Below, piece by piece: positions 9,501-18,810 of a DNA stretch of 64,000 nt (position 1 is its first letter; each line of letters starts with the position of its first letter). The translations under genes and the position numbers were made by a program. Origin of the DNA: Roseibium sp. HPY-6 (GTDB lineage Bacteria; Pseudomonadota; Alphaproteobacteria; Rhizobiales; Stappiaceae); the NCBI RefSeq assembly GCF_040530035.1, contig NZ_JBEWCD010000003.1, positions 434,001 to 498,000 of the forward strand, in the 5' to 3' direction. The notes below the pieces were generated by a model. The model was not told the origin of the DNA. It worked only from the letters and a program-made list of their open reading frames with translations, and did no database searches.

Positions 9501-11405
9501 GAAATGAACCGCGACATTCAAACCGAACCATTTACAGCCGCCGGTGTCGGCGACATGTCGGGCGACGTCTTCGGCAACGGCATGCTCTTGTCCAAGGCGA
9601 CCAAACTGGTTGCCGCATTCGATCACCGGGACATCTTCATCGATCCGGATCCGGATCCGGCGAAAACGTGGGACGAACGCAAGCGCATGTTCGATCTCGG
9701 CCGGTCTTCCTGGAACGATTACAACACCGACCTGATCTCGAAAGGCGGCGGCATATTCTCCCGGCAGTTGAAGTCCATCCCGTTGAGCCCGGAGATCCAG
9801 GAACTGCTTGGCCTCGAGAAGGCCGCAGCGACGCCCCAGGAAGTCATGACTGCTATCCTGAAGATGAACGTGGACCTGCTCTGGTTCGGCGGCATCGGCA
9901 CCTATATCCGCGCAACAACGGAAACCGACGCGGATGCGGGCGACCGGGCCAACGACCCGATCAGGATCACCGCACCGGATGTCGGCGCGAAGGTTATCGG
10001 GGAAGGGGCCAACCTCGGCCTGACCCAGCTGGCGCGCATCGAGTTCAACAAGAAGGGCGGGCGGTGTAACTCCGACGCGATCGACAATTCCGCTGGCGTG
10101 AATTCCTCGGACATGGAGGTCAACATCAAGATCGCTCTTGGTGCGGCGGTCAAATCGGAAAAACTTTCCCTGGAACAGCGCAATGAGTTGCTTGCCGACA
10201 TGACGGACGAGGTCGCCGATCTCGTGCTGCGAAACAACTATCTGCAGACGCTGGCGATTTCCATGACCGAACTGCGCGGGCTGGAGGATTTCGGCTTTCA
10301 GGTCCGCATGATGCGCCAACTGGAGCAGGCCGGTCATCTGGACCGTGTGGTCGAGCAGCTTCCTGACGAAGCGACATTGCGGGAAATGCGCAAGGCCGGT
10401 CAGCTTCTGACCCGCGCGGAACTTGGTGTTCTGCTCGCCTATGCCAAGATTACGCTCTATGACGCGCTTCTGGACAGCACAGTGCCGGATGATGCGTATC
10501 TTGCCAGAGAGCTGTTCCGCTACTTCCCTGCGCAGATGGCGACGACCTACGAGGATGAGATCAGCGGGCACCGGCTGCGCCGTGAAATCATCGCAACGAT
10601 GCTGGCCAACTCCATGATCAACAGGGGCGGTGCGACGTTCCTTACCCGCCTGATGGATCAGACCGGAGCCACGCCGACGGAAATCGCGCAAGGCTTTGTT
10701 GCCGTGCGCAACAGTTTCGAACTGACCGATCTCAACGCTGAAATCGATGCACTCGACACCAAAATTGACGGCGGCCTGCAGCTTGACCTCTATACCGAGA
10801 TCCAGTCGCTGCTTCTGGAACGTGTCGTCTGGTTCAAACGCAACGTTGCCTTCGACAAGGGTCTTTCCGCTGTCGTTGAGCGGTTCCGCAGCGGAATCTC
10901 GGATCTGCGGGAGCGCCTGGAAAGCCTGCTACCGGAAGAACCTGCCGCAATCTTGAACGAACGCGCTGCCGAATATGTGTCGAAGGGCGTTCCTGAAACG
11001 CTTGCGCGCAGGGTTGCCTGGCTTCTGGCTGAACAGGCGATCCCGGATATCGTCATCGTTTCGGAGGAGACAGAAGCCGATCTTGATACGGCTGCAATGG
11101 CCTACTACCAGGTTGCCCACCACTTCAAGATTGGCAACATGCACGAGATGGCCAGTAACCTGGAGGTCCGCGATTATTACGATGGCCTTGCTCTTGATCG
11201 GGCCCGTGCCACTCTCTTTTCCGCACACAGGGCCCTGGCGAGTGCGTCCATCCGGGCCGGCAGCTTCTCCCAATGGCTCGAAGAACATCAAGACGAAGCC
11301 GCAAGCCGGCATCTTGCTGTCACCGAGATCCTCGATGGTGGCCTGAGCGTGTCCAAATTCACGGTCGCGGCCGGTTTGCTCGCTGAAATTTGCAGCTCGG
11401 ATTGA
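6594..11405 (+). CDS. NAD-specific glutamate dehydrogenase, large (about 180 kDa) type
   Basis: A 1603-residue enzyme oxidatively deaminating glutamate to 2-oxoglutarate with NAD, of the large L-GDH class found in proteobacteria and actinobacteria. The long N-terminal half holds ACT-like regulatory regions. The catalytic part begins near residue 790 with GGLRWSDRPQDFRTEVLGL, followed by VPVGAKGGFV (about 842-852) containing the catalytic lysine. GVGDMSGDVFGNGM and GEGANLG mark the nucleotide-binding part. A strong AGGGGGG ribosome-binding site precedes the ATG. Followed by a clear terminator. The family is catabolic and usually allosterically controlled. A huge antisense frame inside it is an artefact. 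Confidence 0.97.
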   Translation: MPDKHDVEKHKLIDAVHAGLTKEDPALAEFASAFFDRAAAEDLVAYTADELNGFVREAWLDFQDHALGTHRVSITNPAAAKKNPKIDNLTIIEIVNDNMPFLVDSVMDELQNSKLDVHLVLHPIFIVERDDKGKLLSSVARKKPPKRKDRQESLIHIHVTRIDSEEARNALQQRLDTVLTSVRSVVDDFKPMQERLAEAIDTFKTTQIPGSSDDLWEAIHFLEWMEKNNFIFLGMREYKFEGGVDEGELSPSEGTGLGLLTDPDVRVLRRGSEYVQITPEIREFLKNPEPLIIAKANVRSTVHRRVHMDYVGAKIYDDDGNLTGELRIVGLFASTAYTEPTSTIPFLRRKVASVLARAGYGSQSHSGRALRNVLEAFPRDELFQIERERLFDFSIAILQLDERPRIRVLSRPDKFDRYVSILVFVPRDRYSTEVRINIGTYLASVYEGRLSAWYVTYLEGPLARVHYIIGRDKGETPKPEQEELENAVADMVRTWSDNVRDALNKEFPPVQARQLAERYALSFHGGYKEVYNAQSALSDIVKLETLTGLDDTTITFHRPQGTTGNRLSLKVYHCGSPIPLSARVPLLENMGFKVINERTYRVTPADTPMSYLHEMTLESHSGEDFDLPQELQTRLESMFMAIWTGHAENDGYNRLVMTADLAWRDVAVVRALSKYLRQAGIPFSEDYMWGTLNNYPVIAAKLVELFHLRFNPDVTQKDRDLGSDRLAEELTADLEEVSSLDDDRILRRFQNAIGSILRTNFYQLDKKGQPKPTFSFKIDSRRIDDLPQPRPFREIFVYSPRVEGVHLRFGMVARGGLRWSDRPQDFRTEVLGLVKAQQVKNAVIVPVGAKGGFVPKHLPPITDREAWFKEGTESYKIFINALLDVTDNLDEDAILPPERVQRFDSDDPYLVVAADKGTATFSDTANGISEGRHFWLGDAFASGGSAGYDHKKMGITARGAWEAVKRHFREMNRDIQTEPFTAAGVGDMSGDVFGNGMLLSKATKLVAAFDHRDIFIDPDPDPAKTWDERKRMFDLGRSSWNDYNTDLISKGGGIFSRQLKSIPLSPEIQELLGLEKAAATPQEVMTAILKMNVDLLWFGGIGTYIRATTETDADAGDRANDPIRITAPDVGAKVIGEGANLGLTQLARIEFNKKGGRCNSDAIDNSAGVNSSDMEVNIKIALGAAVKSEKLSLEQRNELLADMTDEVADLVLRNNYLQTLAISMTELRGLEDFGFQVRMMRQLEQAGHLDRVVEQLPDEATLREMRKAGQLLTRAELGVLLAYAKITLYDALLDSTVPDDAYLARELFRYFPAQMATTYEDEISGHRLRREIIATMLANSMINRGGATFLTRLMDQTGATPTEIAQGFVAVRNSFELTDLNAEIDALDTKIDGGLQLDLYTEIQSLLLERVVWFKRNVAFDKGLSAVVERFRSGISDLRERLESLLPEEPAAILNERAAEYVSKGVPETLARRVAWLLAEQAIPDIVIVSEETEADLDTAAMAYYQVAHHFKIGNMHEMASNLEVRDYYDGLALDRARATLFSAHRALASASIRAGSFSQWLEEHQDEAASRHLAVTEILDGGLSVSKFTVAAGLLAEICSSD

Positions 11406-11435
11406 TGTGGTAGCCTCGGTGCAGAATATCGAAGG

Positions 11436-11466
11436 CCGGCAGTTCCGCTGCCGGCTTTCTTTATTC
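11436..11466 (+). terminator. rho-independent terminator after glutamate dehydrogenase
   Basis: GCCGGCAG pairs with CTGCCGGC around a five-base TTCCG loop, followed by TTTCTTTATT. It lies 31 bases past the dehydrogenase stop codon and just before the ribosome-binding site of the MFS gene. Confidence 0.9.
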
Positions 11467-11483
11467 AACAAGAAGGGATTGAA

Positions 11484-12863
11484 ATGTCTGCTGTTTCCGG
11501 TGCTCATCCCAAGAAGACGGATCGTCGGGCAGTCGTGTCCTGGGCCTTGTTCGACTGGGCGGCCCAGCCCTTCTTCACGCTTGTAACAACCTTCGTCTTT
11601 GCTCCCTATTTTGCCTCGACGCTGGCCAGTACCCCTGAAGAAGGACAATCGCTCTGGGGCTTTGCCACAGCTGCCGGCGGGCTCGGAATAGCCTTGTTGG
11701 CGCCGATACTGGGCTCCATAGCCGATGCCACAGGCCGCCGGAAGCGCTGGATACTCGGATTCTCAATACCGTTTCTGATTTGTTGCTGGGCGTTTTGGTA
11801 TGCCGCTCCCGGAGGCCAGCACAGCATCGCTATTGCATTGGTGGCATTTGCCATCGGAACCCTTTGTATCGAGGTTGCCACGGTCTTCAACAACGCAATG
11901 ATGCCGTCGCTCGTGCCTCACGACAAGATTGGGCGGTTGTCGAGTTTTGGCTGGGCAATGGGCTATGTCAGTGGTCTGGTGACGCTGGTAATCGCGCTCG
12001 GATTTCTGGCCGCGAGCCCCGAAACCGGCAAGACGCTGTTAGGATTTGAACCAATCTTTGGATTGGACCCGACAACGCATGAGGGCGACAGGGCAGTCGG
12101 TCCGTTTTCCGTCATCTGGTACCTGATTTTCGTACTGCCGATGTTCCTGTTTGTTCCGGACGCACCACATCAGGCAAAGATCGGACCCGCAATCCGAAAA
12201 GGCCTCAAGGAACTCTCCGACAGCATCGCCAAGGCCCGCTCGAACCGGAATATCTTCCTGTTCCTCATCTCCAACATGGTCTTCAAGGACGGCCTTGTTG
12301 CCTTGTTCGCATTCGGCGGGATCTATTCTGCCGGACAGTTGGGCTGGAGTTCGATCGAAATCGGCACCTTCGGGATCATCCTGACAATCACCGGCACGCT
12401 CGGCCTTCTGCTTGGCGGTCCAATGGATGATCGCTTCGGAGCAAAACCGGTGATCATTTTTTCACTGGTCGTCCTGATGATATGCGGCCTCGGCATGATT
12501 TCCGTCGACAGAACGACGGTCTTTTTTGTCATTGAGACAGAGGCTGCACCGGAGGGTGCGCTGTTCGCGTCACTGCCGGAACAGGTGTTTATCGCTCTAG
12601 GAGCGCTAATTGGTGCCGTATCGGGCCCATTGCAGGCATCGTGCAGAAGCCTTCTGATACGCCTCGCTCCGCAGGAGCACATGACCCAGTATTTTGGTCT
12701 TCTGGCGCTGTCGGGCAAAGTGACGAGCTTCCTGGCCCCATTGGCCGTTGGCGTCGTCACCGCGCTCTTCAACAGTCAGCCGGCAGGCATGTCTGTCATT
12801 CTGGTTTTCTTCGCAATCGGCCTGGCACTTCTGTTCGTCGTAAAAGAAAAACGCGCCGGATAA
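11484..12863 (+). CDS. MFS transporter, UMF1 (Atg22-like) family
   Basis: A 459-residue inner-membrane protein with roughly 12 hydrophobic segments. The start SWALFDWAAQPFF is the hallmark of the UMF1 branch of the major facilitator superfamily (related to yeast Atg22), and DRFGAKP resembles the cytosolic loop of MFS proteins. AAGGG precedes the ATG. The substrate is unknown; in yeast, Atg22 exports vacuolar amino acids, so amino acid or peptide transport near a glutamate dehydrogenase is possible but unproven. The last codons fall inside the terminator hairpin that serves the convergent chemoreceptor gene. Confidence 0.88.
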   Translation: MSAVSGAHPKKTDRRAVVSWALFDWAAQPFFTLVTTFVFAPYFASTLASTPEEGQSLWGFATAAGGLGIALLAPILGSIADATGRRKRWILGFSIPFLICCWAFWYAAPGGQHSIAIALVAFAIGTLCIEVATVFNNAMMPSLVPHDKIGRLSSFGWAMGYVSGLVTLVIALGFLAASPETGKTLLGFEPIFGLDPTTHEGDRAVGPFSVIWYLIFVLPMFLFVPDAPHQAKIGPAIRKGLKELSDSIAKARSNRNIFLFLISNMVFKDGLVALFAFGGIYSAGQLGWSSIEIGTFGIILTITGTLGLLLGGPMDDRFGAKPVIIFSLVVLMICGLGMISVDRTTVFFVIETEAAPEGALFASLPEQVFIALGALIGAVSGPLQASCRSLLIRLAPQEHMTQYFGLLALSGKVTSFLAPLAVGVVTALFNSQPAGMSVILVFFAIGLALLFVVKEKRAG

Positions 12864-12872
12864 ACCGGCGCG
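12852..12872 (-). terminator. terminator between convergent MFS and chemoreceptor genes
   Basis: A perfect 8-base stem, CGCGCCGG with CCGGCGCG around ATAAA. On the minus strand it is followed by TTTTTCTTTTA, so it mainly stops leftward transcription of the chemoreceptor gene. Its left arm lies within the last codons of the MFS gene. Confidence 0.85.
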
Positions 12873-12898
12873 CCTTAACGTGAAAATGTTCTGTAGGA

Positions 12899-15010
12899 TC
12901 AGGCGACCTGACGCACATTGTCCAGGAAGCCGACAACTTCCTGCTTCAGCCGGTCGGCCTCGGTCTGAAGAACGTTTGCCGAAGCGCTGACCTGACGGGC
13001 AGCGTTGCCGGTATCATCTGCCGAAGCTGCAACCTTAACGATATTCTGCGCCACTTCCTGGGTTCCATTGGAAGCTTCCTGGATGTTGCGGGCAATCTCG
13101 TCGGTCGCAAGGCCCTGCTGTTCGACCGAAGACTGAATGCTCGAGGAGATTTCGTTCATCTTCTCGATCGTCTCCGAAATGCCCCGGATAGCTTCCACGG
13201 ATCCGGCGGTTTCCGTCTGCACCGACTGGATCTGCGTCGAGATTTCCTCGGTCGCCTTGGCCGTCTGGTTCGCAAGCTCTTTCACCTCGGCGGCAACGAC
13301 GGCAAATCCCTTGCCGGCTTCACCCGCGCGGGCCGCTTCGATTGTGGCGTTGAGCGCCAGGAGGTTCGTCTGCTCGGCGATATCGGTAATCAGCTTTAGA
13401 ACTTCGCTGATCCGGTTGGCAGCCTCCATAAGGCCTTCAATCTTGCTGTTCGTCGATTGAGCCTGTTCAACCGCATGGGAGGCAATCTCGGACGACTGTG
13501 ACATCTGACGCGAAATTTCGCCAACCGATGCCATGAGCTCTTCAGCTGCAGAGGCGACGGTTTCAACGTTGGACGATGCCTCTTCGGAAGCAGCGGCAAC
13601 GGTTGTGCTCTTTTCGCTGGTGTCGTCAGCGCCGGCCGTCAGCGTAACGGAAGCCGCGTTCAGATCCTGGACCTGTGTCATCACGGTTTCGGTAAGCTCC
13701 GAAATCTGGCGGTCGAAATCCTGCGACAGATCGCTGATGCGTTCGGCCCGCGCCAGCTGCTGGCGTTGGGTTTCTTCCTGCTCCAGTGACAGGGCTTCCG
13801 CCTGACGGGCCTTGTCACGGAAGACCTCAAGCGCCTTGCTGATCTGGCCAATCTCGTCTTCGCGGTCCGTATCTTCGATTTTTTCGTCGTAGCGGCGGTC
13901 AATCAGTGCCTGAATGCTTCCAACGGCCCGCTCGAGTGGCCGGCGGACGATGCTGTTGCCGACAAAGTAAGTCGACATTGCAACAACAATCAAAAGGACA
14001 ACGCCGACACCGATGATCATCGTCAGGATCTGGGTGGATGCAGCGTGTAGGGTCTCAAGCGGAACGCTGACCACAACCGCAAGCTTGGCATCCGTATCAC
14101 CAACCGTAACCGGCGAAACGACCCGGTAAACGTCAGCGCCGAGAGAGTTGGAGTAACCTGTGTATGTAAAAGGTGTGCCGTTCTGTACGGCGTTCAGCAC
14201 GTCGGCCTTGACGGCCAGATCGGCTTTAGAGCGCTCTTCTTCCCAGCTCTTGCCGAGGATTTCCGGGTTGGCATGTGCGATCCACGTGCCCTTTTGCGAC
14301 AGAAGCTGAACCGAACCGGTTTTCAGCGGTCTTTGCTGGCCGAGCACGTCGGACAAAGGCGTCAGCAGGATATCACCACCGGCAACACCAATCACGTTCG
14401 ACCCGTCACGGATCGGAACACTGAAGGAGACGCCGGTGACCGTCTTGCCGTCCGCTTCCCAGCTGTAGGGCTCGGTCATGTAGTCCCGCTTGCTGACATA
14501 GGCCCCGTTGAACCAGAGCTCACCCTCGTCGCTCAGATCACCAACATCGATATCTTCAATGGGCCGGTAGGCCAGACTGCCGTCCGACTTGCGGAAGAAG
14601 TAGGGTTGCCATTGTCCCTGGGTTGCCCATTTTTCGTTACCGACGAACTCCTTGTCTCTGCCGTCGAGCTGGTCTTCCACGATGACGCCCCAGGCACCGG
14701 AAAGATCCTTGTTGTCCCTGGCAAGTGTTTCAACAACTGAATTCCAGGCCTCCCGGTCGACCGCTCCTGCTGCTTTCAGACCACTGAGCGTGCTTCCGAG
14801 CGACTGGGCCGACTTGAGACCCTTTTCCAGACCGCGTTGAACGAATTGCACCTGCTCGCGCGCAATCGTTTCAGCTTCTTCCCGCGCAAGTTCACCCGTG
14901 ATTCGCGAAGCCTGCCATCCGATGGCACTGATTCCGATTGCCAGCGCAACCGTCAACGTGACTGCACTTGCACCAATGAGCTTTGTAGTGACCTTAGCTT
15001 TCTTAAACAC
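12899..15010 (-). CDS. methyl-accepting chemotaxis protein with a dCache sensor domain
   Basis: A 703-residue chemoreceptor. A membrane helix near residues 12-32 is followed by a large periplasmic dCache-type ligand domain (to about 325). The ligand domain contains WGVIVED, YMTEPY and GVAGGDI, typical of double-Cache sensors for amino acids or organic acids. A second membrane helix (about 328-352), a HAMP domain and the signalling coiled coil follow, with the conserved hairpin [20 protein letters not shown] near residue 555. No C-terminal CheR-docking pentapeptide is seen; the protein ends in FLDNVRQVA. It would couple to CheA/CheW, which are not in the window. Transcribed alone, with its own terminator. 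Confidence 0.95.
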   Translation of the reverse strand: MFKKAKVTTKLIGASAVTLTVALAIGISAIGWQASRITGELAREEAETIAREQVQFVQRGLEKGLKSAQSLGSTLSGLKAAGAVDREAWNSVVETLARDNKDLSGAWGVIVEDQLDGRDKEFVGNEKWATQGQWQPYFFRKSDGSLAYRPIEDIDVGDLSDEGELWFNGAYVSKRDYMTEPYSWEADGKTVTGVSFSVPIRDGSNVIGVAGGDILLTPLSDVLGQQRPLKTGSVQLLSQKGTWIAHANPEILGKSWEEERSKADLAVKADVLNAVQNGTPFTYTGYSNSLGADVYRVVSPVTVGDTDAKLAVVVSVPLETLHAASTQILTMIIGVGVVLLIVVAMSTYFVGNSIVRRPLERAVGSIQALIDRRYDEKIEDTDREDEIGQISKALEVFRDKARQAEALSLEQEETQRQQLARAERISDLSQDFDRQISELTETVMTQVQDLNAASVTLTAGADDTSEKSTTVAAASEEASSNVETVASAAEELMASVGEISRQMSQSSEIASHAVEQAQSTNSKIEGLMEAANRISEVLKLITDIAEQTNLLALNATIEAARAGEAGKGFAVVAAEVKELANQTAKATEEISTQIQSVQTETAGSVEAIRGISETIEKMNEISSSIQSSVEQQGLATDEIARNIQEASNGTQEVAQNIVKVAASADDTGNAARQVSASANVLQTEADRLKQEVVGFLDNVRQVA

Positions 15011-15191
15011 CGGGTAATCTCCGCGATCAGCAAGAATTCGGCCGACTCACTGACCGAATGCAATTGGACCCAAATTACCCGCTGGACGTTAACAAGCTCT
15101 TTTGTGCAACGCGATATTTCGTCGCTTGCTATCGTTAGAAATTACAGCGTTTTCAGTTCGTTAGGTCACCAAGGATGACAGAATACCGTCA

Positions 15192-16808
15192 TTAATGCCT
15201 AAAGTGACGCATGCCCGTGAGCACCATCGCAAGACCCGCTTCATCGGCCGCGGCGATGACGTCATCATCGCGCATGGAACCACCGGGCTGGATAACAGCC
15301 GTGGCACCTGCTTCGGCAGCGGAAAGCAACCCGTCCGCGAACGGAAAGAAAGCATCGGAGGCAACAACGCAACCCTTGGTCAGCGGCTCGCTGAGACCAG
15401 CCGCTTCGGTAGCGTCCAGTGCCTTTCTGGCGGCAATCCGAGCCGAATCCACGCGGCTCATCTGACCGGCGCCAATACCAACGGTTGCACCGTCCTTGGC
15501 ATAAACAATTGCGTTTGATTTCACGTGTTTCGCCACGCGGAACGCGAATTTCAGGTCTGCAAGTTCCTGTTCGCTCGGCGCACGTTTGGTAACGACTTTC
15601 AAATCCAGGTCATCGACGACGCCATTATCCCTGGACTGAACAAGAAGCCCGCCTGCCACGGACTTGACGAAAAGACCATCCGCGTTGGCATCTGCAAGCC
15701 CACCCGTGACGAGAAGCCGAAGGTTTTTCTTTGATGCAATGATGTCGCGTGCCGTGTCATCCGCATCCGGAGCAATGATCACCTCGGTGAACGTCTTGAC
15801 GATTTCCTCCGCCGCGGCCCCGTCCAAAGGCCCGTTCAAGGCGACGATACCGCCAAAAGCAGAGACAGGATCGCAGCGTAGTGCCTTCAGATAGGCGTCC
15901 TTCAGACATGCGCCTTCGCCGACGCCACAGGGATTGGCGTGCTTTATGATTGCGACAGCATGCGTGCGCGCGGGATCGAATTCGCTGACGAGTTCAAATG
16001 CCGCGTCCGTATCATTGATATTGTTGTAGGACAGGGTCTTTCCCTGCAGCTGGCGCGCAGTTGCAACGCCAGGCCGGTTTTCGCCGGTGATGTAAAACCC
16101 GGCGGTCTGATGCGGGTTTTCCCCGTAGCGCATGACTTCCGCCAGTTCGCCGCCGACAGCCCGGTGCGCCGGTGTCGCTTCTTCGAGCTGAGCTGCCATC
16201 CAGTTGGAAACGGCGGCATCATAGGCAGCCGTGCGGGCAAAGGCCTTCAGGGCGAGCCGTTTGCGCAGCTCGATCGGCGATTGGCCGTCATTGGCATCAA
16301 GCTCGGAGATCACTGTGTCATAGTCAGCCGGATCGGTCACGACCGTCACATATGCGTGGTTCTTGGCAGCAGCACGGGTCATGGCGGGCCCGCCGATGTC
16401 GATATTCTCGATGCCCGTCGCGTAGTCGGCGCCAGAGGCCACGACTTCTTCAAACGGATAAAGATTGCCGCAAAAGAGGTCTATACCGGCAATTCCGTGC
16501 GCACTCATCGCCGCCTGGTGGTCCTGATCATCGCGGATCGACAGCAATCCTCCGTGCACCTTGGGATGGAGCGTCTTCACACGGCCATCCATGATCTCCG
16601 GAAATCCGGTGATTTCGGAAATATCAAGAACACTCAGCCCTGCGTCTCTCAAAGCCTTGTAGGAGCCCCCCGTTGAAACAAGCTCGACGCCGCGTTCAGA
16701 AAGCGCCTTTGCAAACGCAACGAGACCGGTCTTGTCAAAAACGGAAAGAAGCGCGCGTTTGACGGGCACCAGTTCGGGAACGGGAACGGCTTTCGACACA
16801 ATGGCCAT
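15192..16808 (-). CDS. purH: bifunctional AICAR formyltransferase / IMP cyclohydrolase
   Basis: Catalyses the last two steps of de novo IMP synthesis. The N-terminal methylglyoxal-synthase-like cyclohydrolase domain ([13 protein letters not shown] at the start, [13 protein letters not shown] near 65-80) is followed by the AICAR formyltransferase domain with the catalytic Lys-His of KHANPCG and a C-terminal SDAFFPF. About 538 residues, normal length. The ATG at 16808 is preferred to a TTG 15 bases upstream. In rhizobia purH commonly follows rsmB and a heparinase-like gene, as here. Confidence 0.97.
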   Translation of the reverse strand: MAIVSKAVPVPELVPVKRALLSVFDKTGLVAFAKALSERGVELVSTGGSYKALRDAGLSVLDISEITGFPEIMDGRVKTLHPKVHGGLLSIRDDQDHQAAMSAHGIAGIDLFCGNLYPFEEVVASGADYATGIENIDIGGPAMTRAAAKNHAYVTVVTDPADYDTVISELDANDGQSPIELRKRLALKAFARTAAYDAAVSNWMAAQLEEATPAHRAVGGELAEVMRYGENPHQTAGFYITGENRPGVATARQLQGKTLSYNNINDTDAAFELVSEFDPARTHAVAIIKHANPCGVGEGACLKDAYLKALRCDPVSAFGGIVALNGPLDGAAAEEIVKTFTEVIIAPDADDTARDIIASKKNLRLLVTGGLADANADGLFVKSVAGGLLVQSRDNGVVDDLDLKVVTKRAPSEQELADLKFAFRVAKHVKSNAIVYAKDGATVGIGAGQMSRVDSARIAARKALDATEAAGLSEPLTKGCVVASDAFFPFADGLLSAAEAGATAVIQPGGSMRDDDVIAAADEAGLAMVLTGMRHFRH

Positions 16809-16905
16809 GAATTTGCCTCGCAAGTGGGGACGATCGGGGAGCTCGACGTCGCCCTAACACGTCTTACGGCAAATCGGAAGGTTCTTGAAAGAGCTCCGGG
16901 ACAGG

Positions 16906-18663
16906 CTAGTCTTCGAGAGGCAACTCGCCAAAGTCATCGAACTCGCTTGTCCCGCGGCGGCTCAGCTTGGCAGTCGCCGTTTTGCGGAATTGCCATCCAA
17001 CGGACGGTGCCTCCTGAAGCGAGCCTGTGACAACGATCTGGTCGGTTTTCCGGTGCCCGTATACGTCCGAGAGATAGATGCTTTCGTCGAGCGACAATTC
17101 GCATCCAGGCGCCTCGAATTCCCAGGCCTCGCCATCGCGGCAGACGAGCAGGACTGCCGATCCGCCCCGCAGCATGGACGTCCGCAAGCCCGGATGCAGA
17201 TGAAAACGAAGCGCATAGCGATGTTCAGGGTCGATCGACCCGACGGCCCGCAACGTATCGATGCCGTCAAGCACCGTACCGTCACCTGAAAGGCGAAGGT
17301 CCCTTTCGTGGACAACGTTGAATTCCGCCGCATAGCCGTCATGAGACGCGGTAATCCGGCTTCCCGCCTGGTCGTCCTCACGCTCCAGGTCCACTACCGA
17401 TGGGCCGGAGAGGATCGGCGCGCCAAGCAGTCTGCCGAAGGGCTTTTCAGAGAGAAAACGGCAGGACGACGTGTCTTCGACCGTTGCGGTCGAATGCGCC
17501 GCGGTCGATCGGCTGACTTTGCGCCACATCGGGTTGGATTTGGTCGAGACACCGCAATTGACGACGATCCGGTTTGTGCCCGACGAAAACTCAAACGACA
17601 GGCATCCGGCATGCGCGTCACCGGAAACGCCGAGAGCAGGGACCGGCCCGGCATCGATCAACACCACCGAATTGGCGCCGCTCAGCCGTTGATAGCCGGA
17701 ATGGGGCGCGTTCAAAGGCGGCGCTCCCCGGGCGTCATCATAGGCAAGGATCGTCGCCACAAGGTCGCTTGGTGTGGACCCCATTCCGTTGAAGTGGGCG
17801 AGCGCACCATCACCATGTCTGAAAAAGCGCAGCATCGGCATCATACGGTCAACAGACTGCAGCATGGCAGGTGGCATTTCCAACCCCTGTGCCACAAAGG
17901 CCTGACGGACCGGCAGGAGATCGGCCAGAATGTCGATCAGAGCTCGCGGATTGCGCGAGATATGACCGCCGTCCGGCAGTATTTGTCGGGTCAACTCATG
18001 CTCAAGCCGGCGAATGCTCTGGCGCGCGAAACGGCCCTGACCAGCCATGGAAATGCAGGCGGAAGCAACGGCAAGCGAGGCACGCAGCCGCACGACACCG
18101 TCTTCTGTTTCATTGATGGTCTGGCGGAGATACCGAACCTGCCGTGCGAGTGACTTGACGAAGTTGCGATAGAACTCGTGATCACCATCCTGGAGAATAA
18201 AGGGCGAATGGGCTAGCCATGACAATATGCGCCGGGTCACCACGGGAGCTTCCCAGCCGATTGGATGCCGCCGTCCGCAGTATTTCATCCAGTCTTCGAC
18301 CAGGACGCGCGCGTTCTGACGGGCAATCTGGCTGTCTGATGCGCGCAGATCCCGCAACCAGCCGAAACTGTGCAGCTCCCGCTGCCAGTCCTCGTGAACC
18401 GCATTCAGCTCGAACGGCGAGCGGCCCTGGGTTTCCACCAGATGACCGGAAAAAAGAAACCGGCCGCCATAGATATCAGCGGCGTTGGTCTCATCGGCCG
18501 TACGCAGGTCCTGCGGTGCAATCAAAAGGCGCGCGGGCACAGCAGAAAACGGCTGCAGGCGGAAGAAAGGTCCGCCATGCATCCATTTCAGGGTACGGTG
18601 CCAGATATGCAGGGCCACAAGACGCCAGACTCGGCTTCTTTCATTGAGGCTTGCTATATTCAC
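16906..18663 (-). CDS. heparinase II/III family protein
   Basis: About 585 residues with an N-terminal helical domain (to about 330) and a C-terminal beta-rich heparinase II/III-like domain containing FEFSSGTNRIVVNCG and a DGYAAEFNVVHERDL segment. The family includes polysaccharide lyases, but this rhizobial branch, conserved between rsmB and purH, has no assigned substrate. The GTG start at 18663 has GGGGA eight bases upstream; a TTG one codon earlier is the alternative. No obvious signal peptide is seen. It may act on cell-envelope or exopolysaccharide, which is inference. Confidence 0.88.
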   Translation of the reverse strand: MNIASLNERSRVWRLVALHIWHRTLKWMHGGPFFRLQPFSAVPARLLIAPQDLRTADETNAADIYGGRFLFSGHLVETQGRSPFELNAVHEDWQRELHSFGWLRDLRASDSQIARQNARVLVEDWMKYCGRRHPIGWEAPVVTRRILSWLAHSPFILQDGDHEFYRNFVKSLARQVRYLRQTINETEDGVVRLRASLAVASACISMAGQGRFARQSIRRLEHELTRQILPDGGHISRNPRALIDILADLLPVRQAFVAQGLEMPPAMLQSVDRMMPMLRFFRHGDGALAHFNGMGSTPSDLVATILAYDDARGAPPLNAPHSGYQRLSGANSVVLIDAGPVPALGVSGDAHAGCLSFEFSSGTNRIVVNCGVSTKSNPMWRKVSRSTAAHSTATVEDTSSCRFLSEKPFGRLLGAPILSGPSVVDLEREDDQAGSRITASHDGYAAEFNVVHERDLRLSGDGTVLDGIDTLRAVGSIDPEHRYALRFHLHPGLRTSMLRGGSAVLLVCRDGEAWEFEAPGCELSLDESIYLSDVYGHRKTDQIVVTGSLQEAPSVGWQFRKTATAKLSRRGTSEFDDFGELPLED

Positions 18664-18810
18664 CAAACCATCCCCGACGCTGATGGTTTACGCGCAACTA
18701 TAGTGAATTCTCCGGTTTTAGAGCTGCTTAGCCCTCTTCAATTCTGAAACAGACCATTAAGGTTAGCATTTCATTTATAGAAACATTGCAAATGAACGGT
18801 TTATGTCACG

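Noticed and set aside
8454..10691. 745-residue open frame antisense to the glutamate dehydrogenase gene
   Set aside because: It lies wholly inside a well-supported enzyme gene on the other strand. The text has no recognisable domain and reflects GC-rich codon bias.
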